Shown here: positions 41,374-50,929 of the stretch, one piece after another
Layout of the letters: every line of letters begins with the position of its first letter
How positions within the stretch are numbered: the stretch's first letter is position 1
Origin: Gemmatimonadota bacterium
GTDB taxonomy: Bacteria > Gemmatimonadota > Gemmatimonadetes > Longimicrobiales > Gaopeijiaceae
Direction: 5' to 3'
NCBI GenBank assembly: GCA_002724575.1
Contig: PBPC01000077.1
Span: forward strand, 62,001-126,000
DNA length: 64,000 nucleotides
The notes under the pieces: model-generated
Databases searched by the model: none
Seen by the model: only the letters and a program-made list of their open reading frames with translations
Told to the model about the DNA's origin: nothing
Translations under genes and position numbers: made by a program

Positions 41374-43050
41374 TTACAGGTTCGCTAAATCCAGGGTTGG
41401 GAGGAGCTTTGCAGGTTGCCGGTGTCGGGTTGCTTGCTCATATGCATAGGCGATTCTGATCAGGGTCCCTTCACTCCAGGCCCTTCCAAAGAAGAGGATT
41501 CCGGTCGGCAAACCGTGGACGTATCCGTTAGGCACTGTAATGCTGGGATACCCTGCAATTGCGGCTGGCCCAGAGCTCCCGTTGCTGGATACGTCACGGT
41601 TTACGAGATCGATTTTCCAAGCAGGACGCGTCGTTGGTGCAATGATCGCATCAAGTCGATGTTCTTCCATGACTGCATCGATTCCCTCATCCTGCGAGAG
41701 GCGTCGGGCAAGTTCCTTTGATTCAAGGTACTCACTTGAATCCAGCGATCCCTTTTCTTCTGCTTCGAGAAAGGTTTCCTGGCCAAAGTAGGGCATCTCC
41801 CGATCAGCATTGGATTCATTGAAGGCGATGATGTCTGCAAGTGTAGCCATACCATTTGGCTTACCGGACATTTCTAAATAGGCAGCGAGGTCAGCTTTCA
41901 ATTCATACAGCAGCACCTGAAAAGAAGGCTCCCCCATGCTTTCTCTTGTAGGGATATTTGTGGGATCTACGATTGTGGCTCCTTCTGCTGACATTGAGCG
42001 AATCGCTTCCTCCATGAGTTGGTCCACATCGGGCTGTGCGCCGAAATAGCTGCGCTCAACTCCTATCCGAACACCGCGAAGTCCATCCCGATCGAGAAAC
42101 GACGTATAGTCGGTACCGACGAAATCAGCTGAGGGAATCGTCATGGGATCACTGGGATCGGGCCCGACTAGAGCTGTCAGCATCGCAGCAGCGTCAGCAA
42201 CACTACGGGTCATCGGGCCTGCTGTGTCTTGGGTGTGGGCGATGGGAATGATACCAGAACGACCAACCAAGCCAACTGTGGGTTTTAGGCCAACAATGCC
42301 GTTTACAGAGGACGGACATACGACCGAGCCGTTCGTTTCTGTGCCAATTGCTCCTGCACAAAAATTCGCCGAGACAGAAGCACCGGATCCGGAAGAAGAC
42401 CCACACGGGTTACGATCTACTGCGAAGGCATTTCCACACTGTCCGCCCCGCCCGCTCCAGCCTGAACTTGATCGAGATGACCTAATATTTGCCCACTCGG
42501 ATAAATTGGCTTTCGCAAGAATAATTGCTCCTGCTTCCCGGAGTTTCGCGGCGACATGACTGTCTTTTGCTGCGACATGACCTTCCAATGCATAAGATCC
42601 CGCAGTCGTGGTCATTAGGTCAGCAGTATCGATGTTGTCTTTGAGGACGATCGGGATGCCGTGTAACGGACTTCGGACAACTCCATTTTCTCTTTCCTCA
42701 TCTAGCTCTTTGGCAATTAAGAGTGCATCCGAGTTTGTTTCGATGATTGACCGAAGCTTGGGTCCTTCGCGGTCCAGGGCGGCTATGCGATCGAGGTATA
42801 GTTGGGTGATCTCGACAGAAGTCCGTCGACCCGAAGCCATATCTTCTGCTAGGCCGCTAAATGTGGCCTCTTCGAGTTCAAATGTTTCATTCACCCACCA
42901 GGAACCTTCGCTGTTAACAGTTTCTTGGGAGTTTCTTGCTTCGCAGGCTGTTGACCCAACGACAGCGGTAGCAACCGCCCCTAGCCCTCCGAGTTTCATA
43001 AATTCGCGTCGATCAAGGTTGGTCACGCCGCCGTTATGCTTCGAATTCAC
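41374..43050 (-). CDS. Exported amidase (amidase signature family), Tat substrate
   Basis: The signal DRREFMKLGGLGAVATAVVG carries a twin-arginine RREFMK motif and ends near a Cys, so it is probably Tat-exported and possibly lipidated. The amidase signature NPCGSSSGSGASVSANF holds the Ser-Ser part of the Ser-cisSer-Lys triad; the Lys is in PIVLKDNID. The C-terminal ILFFGRAWSEGTLIRIAYAYEQ is usual. These enzymes hydrolyse amide bonds of diverse small molecules. A GatA role is unlikely because it is exported. It converges with fxsA, only four bases apart. Confidence 0.88.
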   Translation of the reverse strand: MNSKHNGGVTNLDRREFMKLGGLGAVATAVVGSTACEARNSQETVNSEGSWWVNETFELEEATFSGLAEDMASGRRTSVEITQLYLDRIAALDREGPKLRSIIETNSDALLIAKELDEERENGVVRSPLHGIPIVLKDNIDTADLMTTTAGSYALEGHVAAKDSHVAAKLREAGAIILAKANLSEWANIRSSRSSSGWSGRGGQCGNAFAVDRNPCGSSSGSGASVSANFCAGAIGTETNGSVVCPSSVNGIVGLKPTVGLVGRSGIIPIAHTQDTAGPMTRSVADAAAMLTALVGPDPSDPMTIPSADFVGTDYTSFLDRDGLRGVRIGVERSYFGAQPDVDQLMEEAIRSMSAEGATIVDPTNIPTRESMGEPSFQVLLYELKADLAAYLEMSGKPNGMATLADIIAFNESNADREMPYFGQETFLEAEEKGSLDSSEYLESKELARRLSQDEGIDAVMEEHRLDAIIAPTTRPAWKIDLVNRDVSSNGSSGPAAIAGYPSITVPNGYVHGLPTGILFFGRAWSEGTLIRIAYAYEQATRHRQPAKLLPTLDLANL

Positions 43051-43211
43051 TTTTTCCTCCCCGAGTTGCCGCTCCGGTGATCAGTTACTGGGAAGCTGAT
43101 GTGCCATTGGGTATCCGAGCAAGCTAGAGCTGAGAGATCCCGGGTCTTGGCCATCTGGGAGAGCCACGGATAGCTTTGGATTCCGAACCCCATGTCCCAA
43201 CCTGAGTGACC

Positions 43212-44279
43212 ATGAGCCAAGATATTTCATTCCTGAAACAACTTCTTGATGCTGCAGGACCATCAGGATTCGAGTTTCGTGCCGGACGTGTATGGCGCAC
43301 CGAAGCGTCAACATTCGCAGGACAAGTAGATGTTGATGCGACGGGGAATTCTTTTGCCATGCTAAATGAGTCTGGTAACCCACACGTTATGCTTGCAGGG
43401 CACATCGACGAAATTGGACTCCAGATCACCCATGTTGATGAAGAGGGGTATTTGTATGTAGCTGAAATTGGTGGCTGGGACCCCCAAGTTCTGGTTGGCC
43501 AGCGGGTAGCCATATTAGGAAAGAGCGCTGAAGTGCCGGGAGTTATTGGGAAAAAAGCTATCCATCTCATGACTCCAGAAGATCGTGAGAAAGCATCCAA
43601 AACTCGGAAGCTTTGGGTTGATGTGGGTGCTTCTAGCAGGGATGAGGTGGTTTCTCTCGGAATCCGCGTGGGAGACCCTATCGTTTTAGCTCAGAGTATG
43701 ATCCACCTGGCGGGGAATCGGATCGCGAGTCGTGCGATCGATAACCGGATTGGCGCGTTCATCGTACTTGAAGCGATTAGAATGCTGTCAGACGATTTGC
43801 CAGCTGCGCGAGTAACGGCTGTTGCAACTGCCCAGGAGGAGATTGGGCAAAGCGGGGGTGGCGCCAGAGCGAGTGCCTACCGACTAGACCCCGACGTAGC
43901 AATTGTGGTTGATGTGACGTTCAGTACAGATGTTCCAGATGTGGAGAAGAAGGAGCTGGGCGAACATAGACTGGGCGGTGGGCCGGTATTAAGTCGTGGC
44001 TCGGCCTCACATAACTCAGTGTTTGAAATGCTTGCCAGTGTGGCAGAAGAGGAAGCGATCCCATATACGATCCAGGCTTCTCCGAAGTCTACACGGACGG
44101 ACGCGGATGGCATTCACCTGACGAGAGGTGGTGTTCCTACGGGTCTTATTTCAGTACCTAATCGCTACATGCATTCTCCGAATGAAGTCGTAAGTGTCGA
44201 TGACCTCTTCAATACTGCGAAGCTAATTGCAGCTTTTGTACGCAGGCTTAAGGTGGAGACAGACTTCACACCGAGGTAA
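43212..44279 (+). CDS. M42-family metalloaminopeptidase
   Basis: Metal ligands are seen in LAGHIDEIGL, ASRAIDNRIG (bridging Asp), TAQEEIG (catalytic Glu pair), VDVTFSTD and YMHSPNEV. The length of about 355 is normal. These tetrahedral cytoplasmic aminopeptidases trim peptides. The start could also be GTG 43206; neither has a strong ribosome-binding site. It is divergent from the Tat amidase (161 bp apart). Confidence 0.9.
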   Translation: MSQDISFLKQLLDAAGPSGFEFRAGRVWRTEASTFAGQVDVDATGNSFAMLNESGNPHVMLAGHIDEIGLQITHVDEEGYLYVAEIGGWDPQVLVGQRVAILGKSAEVPGVIGKKAIHLMTPEDREKASKTRKLWVDVGASSRDEVVSLGIRVGDPIVLAQSMIHLAGNRIASRAIDNRIGAFIVLEAIRMLSDDLPAARVTAVATAQEEIGQSGGGARASAYRLDPDVAIVVDVTFSTDVPDVEKKELGEHRLGGGPVLSRGSASHNSVFEMLASVAEEEAIPYTIQASPKSTRTDADGIHLTRGGVPTGLISVPNRYMHSPNEVVSVDDLFNTAKLIAAFVRRLKVETDFTPR

Positions 44280-44298
44280 GGAGCATAGCTCAGTACCG

Positions 44299-44327
44299 TT
44301 GACGCTTTCGGGACCCCATTCTACCCT
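44299..44327 (+). promoter_or_regulatory. Candidate promoter of the GAF/MBL gene pair
   Basis: TTGACG (44299-44304) and TACCCT (44322-44327) are 17 bp apart. The -35 region lies inside the same 14-mer CCGTTGACGCTTTC found in the rnpA/rpmH promoter. The -10 match is weak (three of six). Confidence 0.35.
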
Positions 44328-44453
44328 TCGTTCCCTACCGTCGGGATGATTGTTCCCGTCGGTTCGCAGGGTACTGGTAGAAAATGCGTTCAAACCGGGC
44401 CCTCTCACCCGACCGCACTAATGTGGTCATGACGTTCTAACGGATGTGACGGA

Positions 44454-44927
44454 ATGCCTTTAGATGCTGGACAGTTAGTAATGGAGTTGCAAGAAATGCG
44501 TGATGATGGGCACCTATCTGACGCGATCTTGCGTCGCGCCATTCGATCTATTGAGGAAGCAGATGACCGCTACAGTTGGGTTGGAGCATACCTCTTGAAC
44601 GAAGCGGAACAGGAACTCTGGCTCCACAATTATGTTGGCCCTGGAACTGAGCACGCGAAGATTCCAGTAGGCACAGGAGTATGCGGTCGTGCAATAGAGC
44701 AGCGTACGAATTTGAATATTGCTGATGTGTCTACAGAGGAAAATTACTTAGCGTGTTCACCAGACGTACAATCTGAGCTTGTCGTTTTGATACGAGCGGG
44801 ATCCGACATTTTTGGTCAAATCGATATCGATTCCGACGAGCCGGCAGCCTTCACAGAAGAAGATGAGATTGCCGTCATAAGCATAGCAGATAAGCTAGCT
44901 GAGCAATTGGCCGCCGAGAGAAGATAG
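44454..44927 (+). CDS. GAF-domain protein, free methionine-R-sulfoxide-reductase-like
   Basis: The 157-residue protein is one GAF domain with the fRMsr-like blocks GTGVCGRAI, IADVSTEENYLACSPDVQSELVV and FGQIDIDSDEPAAFTEED. Free methionine-R-sulfoxide reductase uses three Cys; here the Cys in VCG and the one in LACS are present. The position where an earlier Cys would sit, in the strand before IPVGTGVCG, reads His. It may be a reductase with an altered resolving Cys, or a small-molecule sensor. The MBL-fold gene follows after 19 bp. Confidence 0.7.
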   Translation: MPLDAGQLVMELQEMRDDGHLSDAILRRAIRSIEEADDRYSWVGAYLLNEAEQELWLHNYVGPGTEHAKIPVGTGVCGRAIEQRTNLNIADVSTEENYLACSPDVQSELVVLIRAGSDIFGQIDIDSDEPAAFTEEDEIAVISIADKLAEQLAAERR

Positions 44928-44946
44928 TGGGGACCGGGAGGATGCC

Positions 44947-45699
44947 CTGAGGCTGAGGCCTAACTGTGTAAATGCAGGGAATGCAGGTCTATTTACGCTT
45001 GATGGGACTCGTACCTATATCGTAGGACGGGAAAAGGTAGCGATTATTGACCCCGGGCCTGATCTGGAGAGCCATATAAGAGCATTGGCTTTAGCTGTTC
45101 GGGATGCTCATCACAAGAAGATCATTCTTACCCACGGTCATTCGGATCACGCAGAATCAGCGAGTTCACTTTCGGTGGCAATAGATTCTGAGGTGTGGGG
45201 TCCAGCGGGTGTGGAGTGCGTTAGTCACATACTTGCAGATGGCGATGAGATCACAACTGACGATGGAAATTTGATCGCGGTGGGCACACCTGGTCATACA
45301 CCCGAGCACTTATCGTTTTACTGGGAAGCACAGCGAGCACTTTTCGCAGGCGACCATCTTTTGGGTAAGGGCGACACAACATGGGTGGCTGATTATCCGG
45401 GCTGTATATCTGATTATCTGAACTCAATTGATCGATTACGTATGCTCCGCCTTTCGGTGATTTATCCAGCTCACGGACCCCCTATAGAAAATCCAACTGA
45501 AGCGTTGAGCCGCTTCGAAAGTCATCGCCTAGCTCGCATCCAACAGGTTGAGGAGGCGTTGGAACATCATCCTAGTATGGCCACTGAAGAGTTGGTGGGC
45601 TTCGTATATGGAGACACTCTTCCTACTGGAATGGAGCGTGCGGCCCTTAAGAGTCTGGAGGCGCTTCGGGAACATGTACAGACTCTTAGAGAAGCCTGA
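44947..45699 (+). CDS. MBL-fold metallo-hydrolase (LACTB2-like), apparent CTG start
   Basis: The track begins at TTG 45085, but homologous-looking sequence continues upstream in frame (RLRPNCVNAGNAGLFTLDG, VGREKVAIIDPGPDLE), including the conserved DPG strand. No ATG, GTG or TTG exists in that stretch. CTG 44947 lies five bases after a perfect GGGAGG (44936-44941), giving about 250 residues. Metal ligands are THGHSDHAES, GTPGHTPEH, FAGDHLLG and YPAHGP. A helical C-terminal region follows as in LACTB2/glyoxalase II-like hydrolases. The substrate is unknown. The alternative to a CTG start is a sequence error near the start. Confidence 0.85.
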   Translation: MRLRPNCVNAGNAGLFTLDGTRTYIVGREKVAIIDPGPDLESHIRALALAVRDAHHKKIILTHGHSDHAESASSLSVAIDSEVWGPAGVECVSHILADGDEITTDDGNLIAVGTPGHTPEHLSFYWEAQRALFAGDHLLGKGDTTWVADYPGCISDYLNSIDRLRMLRLSVIYPAHGPPIENPTEALSRFESHRLARIQQVEEALEHHPSMATEELVGFVYGDTLPTGMERAALKSLEALREHVQTLREA

Positions 45700-45745
45700 C
45701 AGGTAACCTGTTGCATCTCTACTCGTAGGCAGGGTATCCTCGGGC

Positions 45746-47191
45746 ATGACTCGACCTCTTCCTTCCACTGTCGTCAGCGATCTGGCTGAGATCGTTGGCC
45801 ATGAACACGTCATCACGGACCCTGAACGTCTGCTCGTATATGAATCTGACGGCCTCACCGCATATCGAAGGCCACCGCGAGCAGTGGTTCTGCCATCGTC
45901 AACTGAAGAAATTTCTGCTGTAGTTGAACTCTTGCATAGCAATGGTATAGAGGTAATTCCTCGCGGAGCAGGTACAGGCTTATCTGGTGGTGCATTGACT
46001 ACACCCGAAGGCGTCATAGTTGGTACTGCTCGTATGAATCGCATTTTGAAGATTGATGTAGAAAACAGACTTGCGATTGCTCAACCCGGTGTCATTAATG
46101 CTCGTTTGACCGAAGCCACGAATCCTTACGGTCTCTATTATGCCCCCGACCCATCCTCTCAGAGTACGTGCACGCTTGGTGGAAATGTTGCTGAAAATTC
46201 AGGGGGGCCTCATTGCCTGAAGTACGGTGTCACTGCTCGTTACGTTACCGGGCTCACGGTGGTATTAGCGGGGGGTCGGATCGTACAGCTCGGGGGTGTG
46301 GGACGTGATCCGTATTCAACACTGGACTTAGTCGGTCTGTTCGTGGGCTCTGAGGGTTGCTTTGGCATAGCGACTGAAATCGAAATCCGCCTGCTGCCAA
46401 TTACTGAAGGCGTGCGAACTCTGCTTGGAATCTTTGAATCGGTTGAGTCAGCAGGCCGAGCAGTCACGAAAATCATGGCTTCTGGTTTGATGCCCGCAGC
46501 GGTGGAAATTGTGGATGGGCCGACAATCGAGGCGGTTGAAGCGAGTGTATTTGCTGCTGGTTATCCACTTGAGGCCGGAGCCGCTCTCGTAATTGAATTC
46601 GACGGCACTGAAGCTGGGCTTGATCTAGATGCTGATCGAGCTGAGAAGTGCTGTCTTGAAGAGGGGGCCATCGAAGTTCAGAGGGCCACTGATCCGGAGC
46701 ACCGCGTGAAGCTCTGGAGGGCTCGGAAAAAAGCATTCGGAGCAATGGGACGGATTGCCCCTGACCTGCTTGTTCAGGATGCGACAGTGCCTCGGACCAA
46801 GCTTCCTGAAGTTCTGGCAGGTATTGACGATATAGGGAATCGATATGGTCTGAAGATAGCCAATGTATTCCATGCTGGTGATGGCAATCTGCATCCAAAC
46901 ATCTTATTCGACCGCCAGAATCAGAATGAACTCGAGTTGGTTGAGCTTGCTTCAAAAGAAATCATGCAACTTTGTGTGGATGCTGGTGGCACGATAACGG
47001 GCGAGCATGGAGTGGGTGTAGACAAACGGGAATATATGACGCTGGTTCATGGGCCTGCTGAGTTGGAAGCAATGGCGGCGGCGAAGCGAGTTTTCGACCC
47101 GGCCTCACTATTCAACCCTGGAAAAGTGCTGCCCGACGTAGAGGGAGAAGGGACGACGAAGAGTGAGAAGATATTGGCCATGGGCGAATGA
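45746..47191 (+). CDS. glcD: Glycolate oxidase subunit GlcD (FAD-linked)
   Basis: The FAD-binding PCMH domain has PRGAGTGLSGGAL, YYAPDPSSQSTCTLGGNVAENSGG and HCLKYGVTARYV. The C-terminal cap contains ITGEHGVGVDKREYM and FNPGKVLPD. The length of 481 is normal. It is the catalytic subunit oxidising glycolate (or D-lactate) to the keto acid. It overlaps glcE by 4 bp, and glcF follows, giving the complete three-subunit enzyme. Confidence 0.93.
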   Translation: MTRPLPSTVVSDLAEIVGHEHVITDPERLLVYESDGLTAYRRPPRAVVLPSSTEEISAVVELLHSNGIEVIPRGAGTGLSGGALTTPEGVIVGTARMNRILKIDVENRLAIAQPGVINARLTEATNPYGLYYAPDPSSQSTCTLGGNVAENSGGPHCLKYGVTARYVTGLTVVLAGGRIVQLGGVGRDPYSTLDLVGLFVGSEGCFGIATEIEIRLLPITEGVRTLLGIFESVESAGRAVTKIMASGLMPAAVEIVDGPTIEAVEASVFAAGYPLEAGAALVIEFDGTEAGLDLDADRAEKCCLEEGAIEVQRATDPEHRVKLWRARKKAFGAMGRIAPDLLVQDATVPRTKLPEVLAGIDDIGNRYGLKIANVFHAGDGNLHPNILFDRQNQNELELVELASKEIMQLCVDAGGTITGEHGVGVDKREYMTLVHGPAELEAMAAAKRVFDPASLFNPGKVLPDVEGEGTTKSEKILAMGE

Positions 47192-48420
47192 GAGTCGATC
47201 TAACTGATTCACTCTCTAGCCTCTTGCCTAAGGAGGCCTTCGGCTTCTCAGTGCCGTCAAGTTTACCGGCTGCACTGCGTACCGATGTGGAAACGATTAT
47301 TGCACCAGGATCAGTAGAAGAAGTGGCAATGTTACTTCAGTGGGCGTCTGAGCGAGGGGTTGGTGTGGTGCCCATCGGAACAGGGGGACACACGTATCCC
47401 CGTTGTCCGAGTGACCCATTCATAGTGCTGACGACTTCGCGTCTCAACGAGATCCAGCACTATGAGCCGGCAGACTTAACAATGGCTGCAGGTGCCGGAG
47501 TATTGATCCGGGATCTTGCAACTGAAATGGCTATTCATGGGCAGTGGCTTCCCTTTGATCCACCGGACGTGCGCAACAGGACCTTGGGAGGCCTTGTAGC
47601 AACAGGCCTAAGCGGTCCGCTTTGGGCAGGTTATGGTCAACTAAGGAACCATGTTCTGGGGGCCACAATCGTATGTGGGAATGGGCAGACAGTGAGGCTT
47701 GGCGGGAAGGTCGTCAAAAACGTAGCGGGTTTTGACATTCTAAAACCGATGGTGGGCAGCCGTGGTGAGCTCGCGATTATCACTTCTGCTACTGTAAGGA
47801 TTTTCCCATTGCCGGTCTTAGACCGGCTCCTTGTCCTGGAGGCTGCTGACATCTCTGAGCTTGTACCTACTGCGCGGGCTATTGCTACGGCACCGATCAT
47901 GCCTGCTTCGGTTAGTCTCAGGGCGACCTCGAATAGAAGTAGGCTTCTGGTCCGCTTACATGGGGCTCAGGTCTCGGTGGATTCTGATCAGAAGAGCCTC
48001 GAAAAGCATACGAGTGTCTCTTTTGAGGTCAGGGATTCTCCTGAGGATCAGTCTTTGATGTTGGAAGAAAGAGGGGGTGGTATGAATACAGAACCTGCGG
48101 TTCGGGTATGGGCACTCCCCTCTCGAATAGACGCGCTATTGGATGTTCTTAAACAGGTCCCAGGGGCGAGTTTGAACGCAGATGTGTACGGCGGATCAGT
48201 TCGGGTTTATCTACCTGAGCAAATATCGGACATCGAGTCTAGCCTTACAGGCCTACAAAAGGATATCGAAGAATTGGGTGGTACCATGCGAGCGCTCCAA
48301 ATTCCCGCTGAAGTCAATGCTTCCGCATACTTCACTAAGCCTTTAGCCGATGAAGGGGAGCTTGCTAGCGGTCTGAAGCGTGCATTTGACCCACAATCCA
48401 TACTGTGGGGCATCGGGTGA
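47188..48420 (+). CDS. glcE: Glycolate oxidase subunit GlcE (FAD-binding)
   Basis: The 410-residue protein is a second, smaller PCMH-type flavoprotein: VVPIGTGGHTYPR, LTMAAGAGVLIRDL, RNRTLGGLVATGLSGP and KVVKNVAGFDILKPMVGSRG are GlcE features. It lacks most of the cap found in GlcD. Its order between glcD and glcF and the overlaps on both sides make the assignment firm. Confidence 0.92.
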   Translation: MRVDLTDSLSSLLPKEAFGFSVPSSLPAALRTDVETIIAPGSVEEVAMLLQWASERGVGVVPIGTGGHTYPRCPSDPFIVLTTSRLNEIQHYEPADLTMAAGAGVLIRDLATEMAIHGQWLPFDPPDVRNRTLGGLVATGLSGPLWAGYGQLRNHVLGATIVCGNGQTVRLGGKVVKNVAGFDILKPMVGSRGELAIITSATVRIFPLPVLDRLLVLEAADISELVPTARAIATAPIMPASVSLRATSNRSRLLVRLHGAQVSVDSDQKSLEKHTSVSFEVRDSPEDQSLMLEERGGGMNTEPAVRVWALPSRIDALLDVLKQVPGASLNADVYGGSVRVYLPEQISDIESSLTGLQKDIEELGGTMRALQIPAEVNASAYFTKPLADEGELASGLKRAFDPQSILWGIG

Positions 48421-49754
48421 AGGGCACGCCGGCATACGAGGCGCTCGGACAGGCTCTGGACGCACAAAGGGAACGCTTGCTTCCTTGCGTGCATTGCGGA
48501 TTTTGCCTCCCTGCCTGTCCAACATACAACCGCCTCGGGAATGAGGCGGATTCGCCGAGAGGTCGCCTGCATCTCATTCAGGCAGTTGTTGAGGGAAGGC
48601 TTGAGCCCAGTTCTGAGGCATTCAGAACACATATTGATCGTTGTTTAGGTTGCCGAGCCTGTGAGCCAGTTTGTCCTTCCGGAGTCGAATATGGAACCCT
48701 ACTTGAGCTTGCACGTGAGACGGCGACCCAGGCAGTGCCGCCAGGCTTGCCTACTAGATTCTTGCTCAAGGTTTTAGGAACTCCTGTACTACGGATCCCC
48801 TTTTTCTTTATAGGACGCCTGCTTCGAGGAACTGGCTTTGCTGCACTGGGGGCCACCGTTCTCCCTTCATACGGCCCCTTTAGGGCGGTCCGTCTCGGTC
48901 TTGCAATGTTGGCCTCAACTAGGCGTTGGCAGCTAATGGACTCGAAAGAGTCGATGGCAGGAATCGCCGATTCAGGAAGCCTTGACATTAGCCAAAAAAG
49001 CAGGGTTGCAGTTCTCTTGGGTTGTGTTCAGGAGGGACTTTTTAGGCGCATCAATAGTGCTACTGCGCGTGTTCTAGAGGCGAACGGGTACGAGGTGGTA
49101 ACGGTAGGAGGCCAGGACTGCTGCGGGGCTCTACATGCGCATGGAGGAGACCTCGAAAGCGCACGGACGCTAGCCCGCTCAAACATAAGGGTGTTTGAGG
49201 CATCAGGGGCGGACCTCATTGCTGTAAATGCAGCGGGGTGTGGGGCAACTATGAAGGATTACGGAATCCTCCTCGAAGAAGATCCGGATTTCGCTCAAAG
49301 AGCTAAAGAAGTCGCGTCCTCCGTGAGAGATGTGACGGAGATACTAGATAGTTCAGGCCTCAGGACTGGTGCTAGTGTCCCGTGTAAGATTGCGTATGAC
49401 CATCCCTGTCACCTACTTCACGCCCAGGGTGTGGAGCGTGCACCAATTACTGTGCTCAAGGCCGTGCCAGATGCTGAAGTTCACGTAGTCGCAGGGGCTG
49501 AGGAATGTTGTGGAGGCGCTGGGATTTATGGCATCACGCATCCTAAACTCGGTGGTTTAATTGGTGGAGATAAGGTGTCTGCAGTTAGGGCCTGCTCTGC
49601 GGACGCAGTTGCTACTCCTAATCCCGGTTGCATGATGCAGATTGGTGCTGGTCTCCGGTTAGAGGCCTCTAACGAAGGTGTGATCCATCCGGTTGAGCTG
49701 CTTGATGAGAGTTATCGCAGAGCGGGATTCTATAGAGCTGGAGGCGTTGAGTGA
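48417..49754 (+). CDS. glcF: Glycolate oxidase iron-sulfur subunit GlcF
   Basis: Two 4Fe-4S motifs are present near the N-terminus (CVHCGFCLPACP and CLGCRACEPVCP), followed by two CCG domains (DCCGALHAHGGD and ECCGGAGIYG) that bind a further cofactor and pass electrons to the quinone pool. GTG 48417 overlaps the glcE stop as GTGA; the track start at 48405 is also possible. The stop overlaps the GTG of the M20 gene, so the operon may continue into the next pathway. Confidence 0.93.
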   Translation: MKGTPAYEALGQALDAQRERLLPCVHCGFCLPACPTYNRLGNEADSPRGRLHLIQAVVEGRLEPSSEAFRTHIDRCLGCRACEPVCPSGVEYGTLLELARETATQAVPPGLPTRFLLKVLGTPVLRIPFFFIGRLLRGTGFAALGATVLPSYGPFRAVRLGLAMLASTRRWQLMDSKESMAGIADSGSLDISQKSRVAVLLGCVQEGLFRRINSATARVLEANGYEVVTVGGQDCCGALHAHGGDLESARTLARSNIRVFEASGADLIAVNAAGCGATMKDYGILLEEDPDFAQRAKEVASSVRDVTEILDSSGLRTGASVPCKIAYDHPCHLLHAQGVERAPITVLKAVPDAEVHVVAGAEECCGGAGIYGITHPKLGGLIGGDKVSAVRACSADAVATPNPGCMMQIGAGLRLEASNEGVIHPVELLDESYRRAGFYRAGGVE

Positions 49755-50929
49755 CGGAGGTGGGAGATAGGGCTAGGGCAATTTTGGCTCACTTGGAAGA
49801 TCAAGTAGACGCGATGGTTGAGATGTTAGTGGATCTCGCGTCTCATGAATCCCCCAGTGATGTACCTGAATCTCAGGTCGGAGTTCAAGGTCGATTAACG
49901 GATGTTCTTGAGGAAATGCACTTTAAGGTCCGACACGTGCCGGGACGAGAAACTGGGGGACACCTTCTCGCAGTGCCAAGAAATCGAGATCGAGGTATGC
50001 CGGTCCAATTACTTGTCGGTCATACAGATACTGTTTGGCCTATTGGGACTACCGATTCCATGCCAGTTGTGATAGAAAATGGAATAGTTCACGGTCCGGG
50101 TACCTTTGATATGAAGGGTGGTATCGTACAAGCGATTTTTGCTCTACGTGCCATCCGATCTTTGGGTTTTGAATTTCCTGCTACCCCTATCTGCTTCATT
50201 AACTCAGATGAAGAGATTGGTAGCCCTGAGTCCCAGAGGTACGTGCGAATGATCTCAAGAGCTTCTGCCAGGGCATTCATTCTTGAACCCGGGTTAGGCA
50301 CGGACGGAAAACTCAAGACAGCTCGAAAGGGTGTTGGACGTTTCCGTGTGCTTATCTATGGTGAGGCTGCGCACTCTGGGTTGGATCCTACGAGTGGAGC
50401 CTCTGCCATACAGGAACTGGCCAATGTAGTGCATCAACTACATGGCCTGACTGATCTCGAGAGAGGTATTACGGTGAACGTTGGCGTTGTCCAAGGCGGT
50501 ACGCGTGTCAACGTTAAGGCGGCAGAGGCGGAAGCAGAGGTGGATGTTCGAGTTGCGTCCATGGATGACGGAGAAGCAGTCACGCGCGCAATTCGAGGGT
50601 TAACCCCCAGAACGCCGGGTACATCACTTGAGGTCTCAGGGGGTATCCAGGCTCCTCCGCTAGAGCGGACCCCCCGGAATCGCAGGCTCTGGGAAGCTGC
50701 TCTAGCAGCAGGGAACCGACTGGGCATCGAACTGGAAGAGGGCACTTCTGGAGGTGCATCTGACGGGAACACTACGAGTCAATACGCTGCAACCCTTGAT
50801 GGCCTCGGCTCGCTTGGAGATGGTGCCCACGCTCTACATGAACATGTTGTCGCGAAGGCCCTACCGAGCCGTGCAGCTCTATTAGCTGAACTTCTGCTTA
50901 GTCCCGTCTCCGCGGGTGATGAATGCTAG
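49751..50929 (+). CDS. M20-family metallopeptidase (carboxypeptidase G2/desuccinylase-like)
   Basis: Metal-site motifs are VGHTDTVWP, GPGTFDMKGG, NSDEEIGSPES and HEHVVAKA. Length is 392 from a GTG start. A dimerisation domain occupies about residues 185-300. M20 enzymes of this group remove N-acyl or C-terminal Glu groups. The next two genes (GNAT and an N-acylamino-acid-racemase-like enolase) suggest it may act as an L-specific N-acyl (for example N-succinyl) amino-acid hydrolase. That specificity is inferred from context only. Confidence 0.85.
   Translation: MTEVGDRARAILAHLEDQVDAMVEMLVDLASHESPSDVPESQVGVQGRLTDVLEEMHFKVRHVPGRETGGHLLAVPRNRDRGMPVQLLVGHTDTVWPIGTTDSMPVVIENGIVHGPGTFDMKGGIVQAIFALRAIRSLGFEFPATPICFINSDEEIGSPESQRYVRMISRASARAFILEPGLGTDGKLKTARKGVGRFRVLIYGEAAHSGLDPTSGASAIQELANVVHQLHGLTDLERGITVNVGVVQGGTRVNVKAAEAEAEVDVRVASMDDGEAVTRAIRGLTPRTPGTSLEVSGGIQAPPLERTPRNRRLWEAALAAGNRLGIELEEGTSGGASDGNTTSQYAATLDGLGSLGDGAHALHEHVVAKALPSRAALLAELLLSPVSAGDEC

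Noticed and set aside
46473-46955. 160-residue minus-strand ORF
   Set aside because: It is antisense to glcD, with low-complexity Gln/His composition and no supporting motif.
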